Source: Cellulomonas soli (lineage in GTDB: Bacteria > Actinomycetota > Actinomycetes > Actinomycetales > Cellulomonadaceae). Taken from it: a stretch of DNA of 64,000 nucleotides. The position numbers were made by a program, and so were the translations under genes. The notes below the pieces were generated by a model. That model saw only the letters and a list, made by a program, of their open reading frames with translations. It did not search any database and was not told the origin of the DNA. This document shows positions 7,672 through 16,063 of this stretch, piece after piece (the stretch's first letter is position 1; each line of letters begins with the position of its first letter). The DNA is taken from NCBI RefSeq assembly GCF_013409305.1, contig NZ_JACBZJ010000001.1, positions 3,224,001 to 3,288,000 of the forward strand. The letters run 5' to 3'.

Positions 7672-9660
7672 TCACACGCCTCCCGGTGCCAGGTGGACGC
7701 GGGTGCGGCCGGGCAGGTCCACGGTCAGCCGCGCCGTGCCGGCCGCGTCGGCGACCACGTCAGGCTCGAGCGTGCCCGCTGCGGAGTACCGCACGCCGGG
7801 GCGCAGCTGGGCGACCTCGATGTGCGTGCGTGACCCGCCCGGGCGTCCGGGGTCGAGGGTGAGTGAGAGGTCAGCACCGTCGGAGACCGCACGGGCGACC
7901 AGCACGTCGGGGTAGGCCGCTTCCTGCAGGACCGGACCGGCCGACCACGGGTCGGGCATGCCGACCTGGACCAGGTCGTGCACACCGTTGGCCCGCCCCG
8001 CGCGGGCGAGGTAGAGGGTCGAGTGCGCACCCATCGACCGGCCCTCGTACCGGCCGACGCCCTCCTCGACGACCAGAGGCTGGGTCTGGTCGAGCCGTGC
8101 GATCAGCGCGTCGGCGACCTCGTCGTCGCCGTGCTCGCGCGCGGTACCGGCGAGCACCGCGTACGAGGCCAGCACCGAGGGTCGGTAGTTGCCGAAGTCG
8201 ATCTGGTCCCACAGCCCGAAGTCGACCTCGATGCCGTCGTCACCGAACCGGAAGGCGCGGTCGCGCACGATCTCGTAGGACCGTCGCGCGATGTCCGGGA
8301 ACATCGCGTTGAGGTAGTAGGCGGCCAGGGCGATCGGCATGGGCGAGGTCAGCGGGGTCACGCCGAGCCCGAGGAACGTGTGCCTGATGCTCACGATCGA
8401 GCCGTCCGCCCGGATGAACTCGGACTCCAGGCGCCGTCGGTAGCTGTCGACGACCTGGTCCCAGTAGCCGGTGCCGTGCAGCCGGTCGTGCGTGATCAGG
8501 CCGATCGCGCCGTAGTTGTTGCAGACCGGGTAGGTCCAGCCGGGCTCGCACGGGAACATCGTGTAGTCGGTGCCCCGGAAGTTCTCGACGAGGTTCTCGC
8601 ACAGCGCGGCGAAGTCGTAGGTGAAGACCTTCCCGCGAGGGTGGCGCAGGTCGATCGCGCCGGGCTCGCTGAACCGGGTCTCGCGGTGGGCGGCCTCCGC
8701 CATGCCCAGAGCCGCGGCGTAGTACCCCGTCCACATGATGTTGTTGTTCGCCGCCACCGGGTCCGGGTCCAGGTGCAGGCGGCCCCAGAAGTTCTCCAGC
8801 CGCCAGTAGCCCCACGCGTGGTGGTCCTGCATCTTGAGGGCGAACCGGCGCTGAGCCTCGCGCAGGTACCCGGTGAACGCCGGGGTGTGCGCGTAGGCAC
8901 CCACGGACAGCGCGTAGCTGCTGAACGAGACCTGGTACCGCGGCGCGCCCTCGCGGAACTGGTCGAGCTTGTCGAACCCGTTCCACTCGTCGACCGGCTG
9001 CAGCGCGCGGTCCAGCAGGAACCGCTGCACGGACAGGGCTTCCGGGGTCAGCTCCTCGACCACCGGGAGGCCGTGCGGGTCGACGCTCGTCACGACGGTC
9101 GTCGGCGCGGCGTCCACGAGCATCGCGTTGACGCCGGGGCGTGCCGCCAGGGTGCGCGCATGCTGGCGTCGCACCGGGATCGCGACCGCGCAGACGAGCA
9201 GGACGGCGAGCAGGGGAACAGCGACGCGTGCGCCGTCCCCGACCATCGCCGCACCGCCCCCCATGGAGGCGGCCCACGCCGCGGTCCCCGCCCAGACCAC
9301 CGGGACGGCCAGGAGGTTGCCGGTCCCGACCCACAGCGCGTAGGCGATGACGAGCAGGAGGAGGGAGAGCAGCACCAGGGCGAGGTGCCCAACGGTGTGC
9401 CACGCGCCGCCGTGGCCCAGGTGCGCCACGAACCCTCCGCCGGGGACGACCAGGCCCAGGGCGAGCGTGGCCTTCCATCCGTCGAGCACCCACGCGAGGA
9501 GTGTCATGAGCGTCGCCCACCCGCTGAGCCCGAGCAGCAGGCGCCGGGTCGACGCGCGCGTCGCCGGACCGGAGGCGCCACGGTCGGTGGCGAGCAGGGG
9601 AACCGGAAGGGGGAGGGTCCTGAACCCGTGCGGGGTGTGGGTGGTGGACGCAGTCGTCAT
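7672..9660 (-). CDS. Linalool dehydratase/isomerase-like enzyme fused to an N-terminal membrane domain
   Basis: A 662-aa protein. Residues about 40-165 contain four to five transmembrane segments. From about 200 onward it resembles the alpha,alpha-barrel of linalool dehydratase/isomerase (Ldi), which adds or removes water at terpenoid allylic alcohols without cofactors. Two cysteines in FPCEPG (Cys371) and PVCNN (Cys380) are 9 residues apart, matching the two active-site cysteines that I recall as Cys171 and Cys180 in Castellaniella Ldi. The segment NNNIMWTGYYAAALGMAE is also Ldi-like. Characterised Ldi is periplasmic and soluble, so the multi-pass membrane region is unusual. It is co-directional with the SRPBCC and FAD oxidoreductase genes, which suggests isoprenoid or similar lipid chemistry. 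Substrate unknown. Confidence 0.8.
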   Translation of the reverse strand: MTTASTTHTPHGFRTLPLPVPLLATDRGASGPATRASTRRLLLGLSGWATLMTLLAWVLDGWKATLALGLVVPGGGFVAHLGHGGAWHTVGHLALVLLSLLLLVIAYALWVGTGNLLAVPVVWAGTAAWAASMGGGAAMVGDGARVAVPLLAVLLVCAVAIPVRRQHARTLAARPGVNAMLVDAAPTTVVTSVDPHGLPVVEELTPEALSVQRFLLDRALQPVDEWNGFDKLDQFREGAPRYQVSFSSYALSVGAYAHTPAFTGYLREAQRRFALKMQDHHAWGYWRLENFWGRLHLDPDPVAANNNIMWTGYYAAALGMAEAAHRETRFSEPGAIDLRHPRGKVFTYDFAALCENLVENFRGTDYTMFPCEPGWTYPVCNNYGAIGLITHDRLHGTGYWDQVVDSYRRRLESEFIRADGSIVSIRHTFLGLGVTPLTSPMPIALAAYYLNAMFPDIARRSYEIVRDRAFRFGDDGIEVDFGLWDQIDFGNYRPSVLASYAVLAGTAREHGDDEVADALIARLDQTQPLVVEEGVGRYEGRSMGAHSTLYLARAGRANGVHDLVQVGMPDPWSAGPVLQEAAYPDVLVARAVSDGADLSLTLDPGRPGGSRTHIEVAQLRPGVRYSAAGTLEPDVVADAAGTARLTVDLPGRTRVHLAPGGV

Positions 9661-9714
9661 GGCGAGCCTCTCTGCGGGCGGACGAGCGAGGGCGGTGCGG
9701 TGGTCCCGATCGGC

Positions 9715-10482
9715 TCAGCCGAGCGGACGGGGCCGTGCCTCGTCGGACCACACGCCCATCGACCGGACGACCCGGTCGACGCGGGAGGGGCGCTGGCGCC
9801 CTTCGGCGACCTGCTTCACCTTCTCCAGCATGCGGCGGACCATGAACACCGAGGGGCTGCCGAGAGCGATCACGGTGGCCCACTTCGGCACCGCGCGGCC
9901 CCACGGGCCCCAGGTTGTGTCGCAGCGGTTGACGAAACGGGTGCGCCCGTCGGGCAGCTCCTGGAGCACGAAGTTCCAGGTCCAGGCGAAGTGCGTCACG
10001 CCGAACGGCGGCTTGAGCGCCATGCCGCCCTGCGCGGTCGGTGGGCGGCGGGTGTCGGACAGCGAGGTGAAGTACCGCCCCGGTTCGACGTCCATGACCT
10101 GGGAGCCGATGCCGGCCTGGTGGTAGAAGAGGAACTCGCCCTCCTTGACCTCCTGCCAGGCGTCGACCTTCTCGTAGGTGTTGAAGATGTGGAAGGTGCA
10201 CAGCCGCTCGAGCCAGGCCAGCGCGTAGAAGCCACCCTTGCGGCTGCCGAGCTGGGCGACCACCTCCCACACGGTGTCGATCGGCGCGGCGATGGTCACC
10301 TCCTCCTGCAGGCGCACGAACGGGTCGTCGGGCAGCAGCAGGTCGTCGCCGGGCAGCGGTTCGGCCAGCGCGGCCTTCGACGACCAGGCTCCGCGTCCGT
10401 GGACCCAGAAGAAGACGAAGACGGCGACGGCCAGGACGACGACCGCGGCCAGGACGACGAGGACGATGGCGAGGGTGCTCAC
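9715..10482 (-). CDS. Membrane-anchored SRPBCC (START/polyketide cyclase-like) protein
   Basis: A 255-aa protein with one N-terminal transmembrane helix (about residues 4-27) followed by an SRPBCC helix-grip domain (VTIAAPIDTVWEVVAQLGS, later TWNFVLQELPDGRTRFVNRC). Such domains enclose hydrophobic ligands and either carry them or act on them. The GTG start is 12 nt after the stop of the upstream FAD oxidoreductase gene. The next gene, the Ldi-like enzyme, begins 54 nt downstream. It may present the lipophilic substrate to its membrane-bound neighbours (inference). Confidence 0.82.
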   Translation of the reverse strand: MSTLAIVLVVLAAVVVLAVAVFVFFWVHGRGAWSSKAALAEPLPGDDLLLPDDPFVRLQEEVTIAAPIDTVWEVVAQLGSRKGGFYALAWLERLCTFHIFNTYEKVDAWQEVKEGEFLFYHQAGIGSQVMDVEPGRYFTSLSDTRRPPTAQGGMALKPPFGVTHFAWTWNFVLQELPDGRTRFVNRCDTTWGPWGRAVPKWATVIALGSPSVFMVRRMLEKVKQVAEGRQRPSRVDRVVRSMGVWSDEARPRPLG

Positions 10483-10494
10483 GGGTCGGCCCTT

Positions 10495-11631
10495 TCAGCG
10501 CGGGAGGGTCTTGAGGATCTGCCGGGCGGCGTAGACCCCGGAGATGGCGGCGGGCTCCAGGCCCAGGCCGTTGTGGTCGCCGGCGACGTAGGTGCTCGGC
10601 CCGTACTGCTGCTCGACGTAGGCGCGCCCGGAGACGTACATGGCCTTGTCCCAGTCGCGGCGGGAGACGAGCTCGTGGCGGACGAACAGCGCGTCGAGGT
10701 CGACCTCGGGCTCGCGGCTGTAGACCAGCACGCTGCCGTCGTCCTGCACCGCGGTGAAGATGATCGGCGAGCTGAACGGGAACAGGTTCATCGCCTCGCC
10801 GTCCAGGCCGGTCCGCAGCCGTCCGCGCACGTGCAGGACGTAGAGCTGGCAGGTCCGGCGGATCTCACCCAGGTCGAGGAACTGCGCGGTGACCGCGGCG
10901 GGCGTCGCGAAGACGACGTTGCGGGCCTGCAGGGTGACCCCGCCGGCCGTGCTCAGCGTGTGCACGCCGTCCTGCTCGGCGTGCGCGACGACGGTGTCCT
11001 GCAGGTAGGCCTGGCCGAGCCAGCCGCGGATCGCCTGCTCGTCGACCGAGAAGCGGTGGATCGGCACGAGCAGGCCCTGGGACACGTTGCAGAAGTCCAG
11101 CGCCGTGATCGAGTCGAGGTCCACGCCGGTGCACGCGTAGGAGAACTTCGACACGTAGTCCTCGGCGACCGCGCCGAGGCGGTGCGCCGCGATGAACTCC
11201 GAGGCGGGCTGCACGAACAGCCGCGCGATGTACGGGTCGAGCTCCATCGCCTCGCGCTGCGACATGTACTCGCAGTTGGTCTTGAAGGTGGAGTAGTGCC
11301 GCATGAAGCGGGCCATCACCAGCGCGAACCTGGCCAGGCCGGGGATCCTGCGCACCGTGTGCCCGCTGAGCGTCGCGAACGAGCCGTCGGCGTCGTGGAA
11401 CCGGCAGGACAGGGGGTTGATCCGCGTGCGACGCGTCACCAGCTTCTCGGCGTGGTGGTAGTTCGACATGACGAAGTACGCGCCGAAGTTCACCGCCTCG
11501 CCCGCGTCGTACGCGAGCCGTCCGCCGAGGGTGTCCGAGACGACCCGAACGTCCGCCCCGCCCTCGATGAGCCTCTTCGCACAGCTCAGGCCGGCGCTCC
11601 CGGCGCCGATCACCACCACGTCGTGGACCAC
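10495..11631 (-). CDS. FAD-dependent oxidoreductase (amine oxidase/desaturase-like fold)
   Basis: A 378-aa flavoprotein with an N-terminal dinucleotide-binding motif (VVVIGAGSAGLSCAKRL; Gly9, Gly11, Gly14) and a C-terminal FAD motif with a YVAGDHNGLG stretch and the helix SGVYAARQIL. The overall form is that of the flavin amine oxidase/phytoene desaturase superfamily, but the domain between is divergent. The GTG start is preceded by AGGGGAA. It is the first gene of the operon with SRPBCC and Ldi-like proteins; oxidation or desaturation of an isoprenoid is a reasonable guess. Substrate unknown. Confidence 0.85.
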   Translation of the reverse strand: MVHDVVVIGAGSAGLSCAKRLIEGGADVRVVSDTLGGRLAYDAGEAVNFGAYFVMSNYHHAEKLVTRRTRINPLSCRFHDADGSFATLSGHTVRRIPGLARFALVMARFMRHYSTFKTNCEYMSQREAMELDPYIARLFVQPASEFIAAHRLGAVAEDYVSKFSYACTGVDLDSITALDFCNVSQGLLVPIHRFSVDEQAIRGWLGQAYLQDTVVAHAEQDGVHTLSTAGGVTLQARNVVFATPAAVTAQFLDLGEIRRTCQLYVLHVRGRLRTGLDGEAMNLFPFSSPIIFTAVQDDGSVLVYSREPEVDLDALFVRHELVSRRDWDKAMYVSGRAYVEQQYGPSTYVAGDHNGLGLEPAAISGVYAARQILKTLPR

Positions 11632-11639
11632 GGTATTCC

Positions 11640-11661
11640 CCTATAGCAGTAGGACTATGAC
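11640..11661. promoter_or_regulatory. Candidate operator/promoter element of the Ldi-like operon
   Basis: On the minus strand, ATAG-N8-CTAT sits 9 bp upstream of the FAD oxidoreductase GTG. The TATAGG part could serve as a -10 box with TTGAGC about 19 bp upstream. It resembles the element at 6952-6973. The ArsR-type regulator encoded at the end of this operon is the obvious candidate to bind it. Confidence 0.35.
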
Positions 11662-11765
11662 ACGGCTCAACGTAGGGTCGCCGCCGGTCCGCGGGTAGGG
11701 ACGAACGGCCCAGTCGCGCGGACGGCGCGCGCACGCCGACGGCGCTGATGCGTGGGGCCGGGTGC

Positions 11766-11972
11766 TCAGCCTCTGGGGGTCACGGCGGCCGCGGGCCGTG
11801 GAGCGTTCCGGCCGGCGAGCAGCCGCATGCCCTCGTCGGTGGGCGAGTTCGGCTCGACGGTGTAGATGGGCAGGACCGGGCCGGGATCGCTGGGCAGCTC
11901 GAAGGGCTCGTAGCCGAACTCAAGGTCCCTGACATCGGCGTGCGTGAGGAGCTTGGTGCCGGAGCGCCACGA
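11766..11972 (-). pseudogene. C-terminal fragment of an MmyB-type regulator gene
   Basis: The minus strand encodes about 68 residues (SWRSGTKLLTHADVRDLEF, then PVLPIYTVEPNSPTDEGMRLLAG) that match the end of the ligand-binding domain of MmyB-type regulators; compare GILELDYD and the APGTPAADCLELLAAL tail of the intact protein at 1274-2158. Nothing upstream in any minus frame encodes the helix-turn-helix or the rest of the domain, so this is a remnant. An AGGAGG-preceded ATG near 12012 opens a different, short frame across the break. In the stretch 11973-12245 I see only a small CCGGGT/ACCCGG hairpin (12117-12136) and the ribosome-binding site of the next gene. Confidence 0.6.
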
Positions 11973-12245
11973 CCTTGCGCGTGGCGTGATCGAGGTCGTG
12001 GTGGATCTGGAGCATCCCTCCTCCTGAAGTACGCGAGGCTGCCCCGAGGCAGCCTCATTCTGATAAGCCGCCGACGGCGCAGGCAGCGCTCCTAGGTACT
12101 GCACTGGCGTGAGGGACCGGGTTGGAGACGACCCGGCCACCAGAAGACCGGTCGTCGTTCCCCGTACCAGGCCTCGTTGCTGGCGCGCGTCTGCGCACCG
12201 GAGCATCGATCTCGTCACCCAGATCGGCAGCAGAGAGGCTGTGCC

Positions 12246-13748
12246 ATGACGAGCGAGAGCGTCCTCACCGTCACCGACATGTCGAAGTCGTTCGGCGTGG
12301 TCCGTGCGCTCAAGGGTGTCGACTTCGAGCTGCGCGACGGCGAGGTGCACGGGCTCATCGGTGAGAACGGCTCGGGCAAGTCAACCCTGACCTCGATCAT
12401 CGCCGGGCAGCAGAACCCGGACGGCGGTCGTATGACGTACCAGGGTGCGCCCTGGGCGCCGACGTCCGTCAACGCGGCGCTCGAGGGCGGCGTCGGCATG
12501 GTCGTCCAGGAGAGTGGCACGGTCCCCGGCGTCAGCGTGGCCGAGAACATGTTCCTGGGGGACGCGGGACGGTTCAGTGGGCGGTGGGGACTCGTCGACC
12601 GCACGGCCATGAACCGGCAGGCACGCGACTCGCTCGCAGCGATAGGCATCGACGGCATCGAGCCCGCGGCCGTCACCGGTTCGCTGGACTTCCAGGCGCG
12701 CAAGCTGGTCGAGCTCGCCCGGGTGATGCGTCACGACCCAAAGGTCGTCGTCGTCGACGAGACGACCACCGCCCTGTCCCAGGCGGGACGCGAGACGCTC
12801 TACCGCCTGATGGGCGCCCAGAAGCGGCGGGGCGCTGTCGTCTTCATCTCGCACGATCTCGAGGAGATCATGGCGGTGTGCGACCGCCTGACGGTGCTGC
12901 GTGACGGTGAGCTGATCCGCACGTTCGACAAGCACCAGTTCGACGCCGATGCCATCCGAGCGGCCATGATCGGACGCACGCTCGAGGGTCAGTACTACCG
13001 CGAGGACACGACGGCGACGGCACGCCCCGAGGTCGTCCTGCGCGCCGAGCACCTCACGGTCGGGGACAAGGTGCGAGACGTCAGCCTCGCGGTCCGCAGC
13101 GGTGAGATCGTCGGGATCGGCGGGCTGAGCCACTCCGGCATGCATGAGCTCGGCAAGGCGCTGTTCGGTGCGATCCGGCTGGACGGCGGCTCGGTCACGG
13201 CGAACGGCTCCCGCATCACCAGCGAGCAGCGGGCCGTCCGGGCGGCGATGGGCTATGTGTCGAAGGACCGCGACACCGAGTCGCTGAGCCTGACGGCGAG
13301 CATCCGGGACAACATCGCCAGCGCAGGCCTGCACCTGATCGGCCGCGGCCGCGGCGGTCTGATCACACCCGGTGCCGAGCGTCGTTACGTCCTGACCCCG
13401 ATGGAGCAGCTCGCCGTCAAGGCGACCAGCTCCTCCCAGGTGGTCGGCACGCTCTCCGGGGGCAACAAGCAGAAGGTCGTCTTCGGCAAGTGGATCGCCT
13501 GCGGCAGCGAGGTCCTGATCCTCGACTGTCCCACCCGTGGGGTCGACATCGGCGTCAAGCAGGCGATGTACCAGCTGATGGTCCGGCTGAAGGACGAGGG
13601 CAAGGCCGTCGTCATGGTCTCGGAGGAGATGACCGAGCTCATGGGGATGTGCGATCGCCTGCTGATCATGAAGGACGGCCGTGTCGCACGTGAGTTCGAG
13701 CGCGGCCCCGAGTTGACCGAGATGGAGATCATCCAGTGCATGATCTGA
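12246..13748 (+). CDS. Sugar ABC transporter ATP-binding protein (RbsA/MglA type)
   Basis: A 500-aa protein with two fused ATPase domains, the usual size for the ribose/galactose class (CUT2). The first domain has a complete Walker A (GENGSGKST, residues 39-47) and Walker B (VVVVDETTTAL), but its signature loop is degenerate (SLDFQARKLVE). The second has a degenerate Walker A (GGLSHSGMHE) and an intact signature LSGGNKQ near residues 403-409. This asymmetry is normal for the class. It energises the permeases encoded at 13736 and 16064. The ATG with AGAGAGG upstream is preferred to an upstream in-frame start. Confidence 0.95.
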   Translation: MTSESVLTVTDMSKSFGVVRALKGVDFELRDGEVHGLIGENGSGKSTLTSIIAGQQNPDGGRMTYQGAPWAPTSVNAALEGGVGMVVQESGTVPGVSVAENMFLGDAGRFSGRWGLVDRTAMNRQARDSLAAIGIDGIEPAAVTGSLDFQARKLVELARVMRHDPKVVVVDETTTALSQAGRETLYRLMGAQKRRGAVVFISHDLEEIMAVCDRLTVLRDGELIRTFDKHQFDADAIRAAMIGRTLEGQYYREDTTATARPEVVLRAEHLTVGDKVRDVSLAVRSGEIVGIGGLSHSGMHELGKALFGAIRLDGGSVTANGSRITSEQRAVRAAMGYVSKDRDTESLSLTASIRDNIASAGLHLIGRGRGGLITPGAERRYVLTPMEQLAVKATSSSQVVGTLSGGNKQKVVFGKWIACGSEVLILDCPTRGVDIGVKQAMYQLMVRLKDEGKAVVMVSEEMTELMGMCDRLLIMKDGRVAREFERGPELTEMEIIQCMI

Positions 13749-14752
13749 TCCAGCGTCCCCTCCCTGGCGCACAGAAGAGGCGTGCCGAACGGGCCTCGGG
13801 GCGCGAGACGCTCGCGGCCCTCGCCCCGCTCGGTGGTCTGATCGCCCTGTCGATCGCGTTCGTGCTGATCGGCTCGGCCCGCGGCATCAACATGGCTTAC
13901 AGCGTGGAGACGCTGGTCAACCAGTCGGTGATCATCGTGATCATCGCGACCGGGGCGATCTTCATCTTCGCCATGGGTTCGTTCGACATCAGCCTGGGCG
14001 CGTCGACGCTGGTCGCAGCGATGGTCGGAGGGCTGACCTACAACGCGACCGAGTCGCTGTGGGCGATGCTGCTCGCCTGCGTCGCCACCGCCGTGACTGC
14101 CTCGCTCATCAGTGCCGCCCTGGCGGCGATCTTCGACCTCCCGGTCTTCGTGACCACCGTGGCGATGCTCTCGGTGCTGGGTGCGGTCGCCGTCGCGCTC
14201 GTGCAGACCACCGGTGGTGCGCAGATCCGCGTCGACAGCGCGTTCGCCCGCAGCTACGACACGCTCACCGTGAAGTTCGTCGTCGCAGCCGTCTTCATCG
14301 TGCTGTGCGTCTTCCTGTTCAGCGTCACCCGGCTGGGTCGTGTCGAGAAGCTCATCGGGGGCAATCCCGTGACGGCCAGGCTCACGGGTATACCGATGAA
14401 GAAGACGGCGCTCGCGGCCTTCGCGATCGCCGGGCTCGGCGTCGGCCTCGGTGCGTTCCTGACCGTGCTGCGCACACCCACCCTGACGACGTCCACCGCC
14501 GGCGACATCGGCATGAACGTGCTCGTCGCGATGGTCTTCGGCGGCATGCCGATCTCCGGCGGACCCCGCACCCGCATCTACGCGGCACTGGTGGGAGGCC
14601 TGTCGATGGCCGTCCTCAACCAGACCATGACGACCCTGCTCGCCTCGACCTCGGCCGGGAACGGCATCGCCCAGGTGGTGCGCGCCGTGTTCTTCCTCGC
14701 GGTCGTGTGGGTCGCCACGAGCGGCCACCGTGGCCGGCTCCTGCCGCGCTGA
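13736..14752 (+). CDS. Sugar ABC transporter permease (CUT2/RbsC family), subunit 1
   Basis: A 338-aa integral membrane protein with 8 to 10 hydrophobic segments and the family motifs GSFDISLGA (near residues 80-90) and GGMPISGG near the C-terminus. The GTG start overlaps the ATPase gene by 13 nt. Its partner is the second permease at 16064, so the importer is probably a heterodimer, unlike ribose systems with a single RbsC. Sugar specificity cannot be read from sequence. Confidence 0.94.
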   Translation: MHDLIQRPLPGAQKRRAERASGRETLAALAPLGGLIALSIAFVLIGSARGINMAYSVETLVNQSVIIVIIATGAIFIFAMGSFDISLGASTLVAAMVGGLTYNATESLWAMLLACVATAVTASLISAALAAIFDLPVFVTTVAMLSVLGAVAVALVQTTGGAQIRVDSAFARSYDTLTVKFVVAAVFIVLCVFLFSVTRLGRVEKLIGGNPVTARLTGIPMKKTALAAFAIAGLGVGLGAFLTVLRTPTLTTSTAGDIGMNVLVAMVFGGMPISGGPRTRIYAALVGGLSMAVLNQTMTTLLASTSAGNGIAQVVRAVFFLAVVWVATSGHRGRLLPR

Positions 14753-14812
14753 ATCCATTCACAAGCCTCCTGCCTCATCCCAGTTCGACGGACACCCACG
14801 AAGGGAAGATCG

Positions 14813-16033
14813 ATGAAGATCACCAGGTCCACCACGCTCGCCGCGCTGGCGGCACTCGGGCTCACTCTCGGCACGGCCGCCTGCTCGAGCGGGACCGCCG
14901 CCGAGAACGACACCGCCGCCGCAGGCACGGGTGGGGAGACGGTCAAGATGTGCGTCCTTGTCTCGGACGCGACGTCGTCCGAAGCGCTCGGTTTCAAGGA
15001 CTACTACACCCAGTACATCCAGCAGAACTTCGACGTCGAGTTCGTGTACTCCGAGGAACTCGCCGACGCGGACGCGGAGAAGCGCGCGATGGAGAGCTTC
15101 ATCGCGAACAACTGCCGAGCGATCATCTCGTTCGCTTCGGCCGACCGTCCCGCACAGATCGAGATGGCCGAGAGCGCGGGCATCTACTACTCGGTCGCGA
15201 CAGGCACTCTCACCGACGAGCAGTACGAGATGTTCAAGGACTACCAGTACTACGTGGGGGCCATCGGCCCGAGCCTCGACGTCGAGCTGCAGGCCGGATA
15301 CGACATGGCCAAGCACTTCGTCGACGAGGGCGACACGCGCTTCGCGATCTACGGCGCAGGCATCCCGTACTACATCGACATGCACATCTACCGCACCGCC
15401 GGAATGCTGGCGGCGCTCGCTGAGGACCCGTCGACCACGTACGGAGGGGCCAAGGAGTTCGGCGACATCCTGGGCGTGATCATGCGGGACGGCACGATCA
15501 AGGTGGACCAGTTCGCCTCCGACGTGTACGAGCTCACCGGGTACCAGGAGGTCTGGGACTTCGACGACTCCGCCTGGCAGGCGAACCTCGCCGCCGTCGT
15601 CTCCTCGAAGCCGGACGTGATCCTCGCAGCAGGCACGGGCTTTGCGGTCTTCGGTGCAGCTGTCTCCGGTACGGACATCGCGATCGGTGACATCGACGCC
15701 TACACCGACGAGAACGCGAAGGCGATGGAGGCCGGCTCGCTGAGCTACCTGGCGGGGAAGTTCACGTCGAGCACCGGCCCGATCTTCGCGGCGACGCTCA
15801 GTGCCGTCCAGGGGCACCCGATCCGCGGAGAGGGTGACACCGCCCTCGCCCTCGAGCAGGGGTACTGGGTCGCCACGTCGATCGACCAGTTCAACGAGTT
15901 CCTGGCCGCCGACACGATCGAGAGCCCGGTCTACGACCAGGCGGCACTCGAGCCGTTCATCGGCACGGATGTCAGCTACGACGACTTCGCCGCTTTCGTG
16001 AGCAAGTACTCGTTCGACGAGCTCGCCGGCTGA
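14813..16033 (+). CDS. Sugar-binding lipoprotein of the CUT2-type importer
   Basis: A 406-aa lipoprotein with a signal peptide and lipobox TAAC (Cys24), followed by a type I periplasmic-binding-protein fold (VKMCVLVSDATSSEALGF, later PDVILAAGTGFAVFGAAV). It should capture the ligand at the outer face and deliver it to the two permeases. It lies between the two permease genes. It is divergent from RbsB and MglB, so the ligand may be an oligosaccharide or an unusual sugar. The start has GAAGGGAAG upstream. Confidence 0.9.
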   Translation: MKITRSTTLAALAALGLTLGTAACSSGTAAENDTAAAGTGGETVKMCVLVSDATSSEALGFKDYYTQYIQQNFDVEFVYSEELADADAEKRAMESFIANNCRAIISFASADRPAQIEMAESAGIYYSVATGTLTDEQYEMFKDYQYYVGAIGPSLDVELQAGYDMAKHFVDEGDTRFAIYGAGIPYYIDMHIYRTAGMLAALAEDPSTTYGGAKEFGDILGVIMRDGTIKVDQFASDVYELTGYQEVWDFDDSAWQANLAAVVSSKPDVILAAGTGFAVFGAAVSGTDIAIGDIDAYTDENAKAMEAGSLSYLAGKFTSSTGPIFAATLSAVQGHPIRGEGDTALALEQGYWVATSIDQFNEFLAADTIESPVYDQAALEPFIGTDVSYDDFAAFVSKYSFDELAG

Positions 16034-16063
16034 GGGAACGAAGGGAACAGGGAGGCACCGCTG

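Noticed and set aside
7978..11646. Plus-strand open frame of about 1220 codons
   Set aside because: It is antisense to the Ldi-like operon and has the composition of a shadow frame; the minus-strand products are recognisable.
11748..12095. Plus-strand frame of 115 codons in the gap before the ABC importer
   Set aside because: It lies opposite the MmyB fragment, is rich in Arg and Gly, and has no ribosome-binding site.
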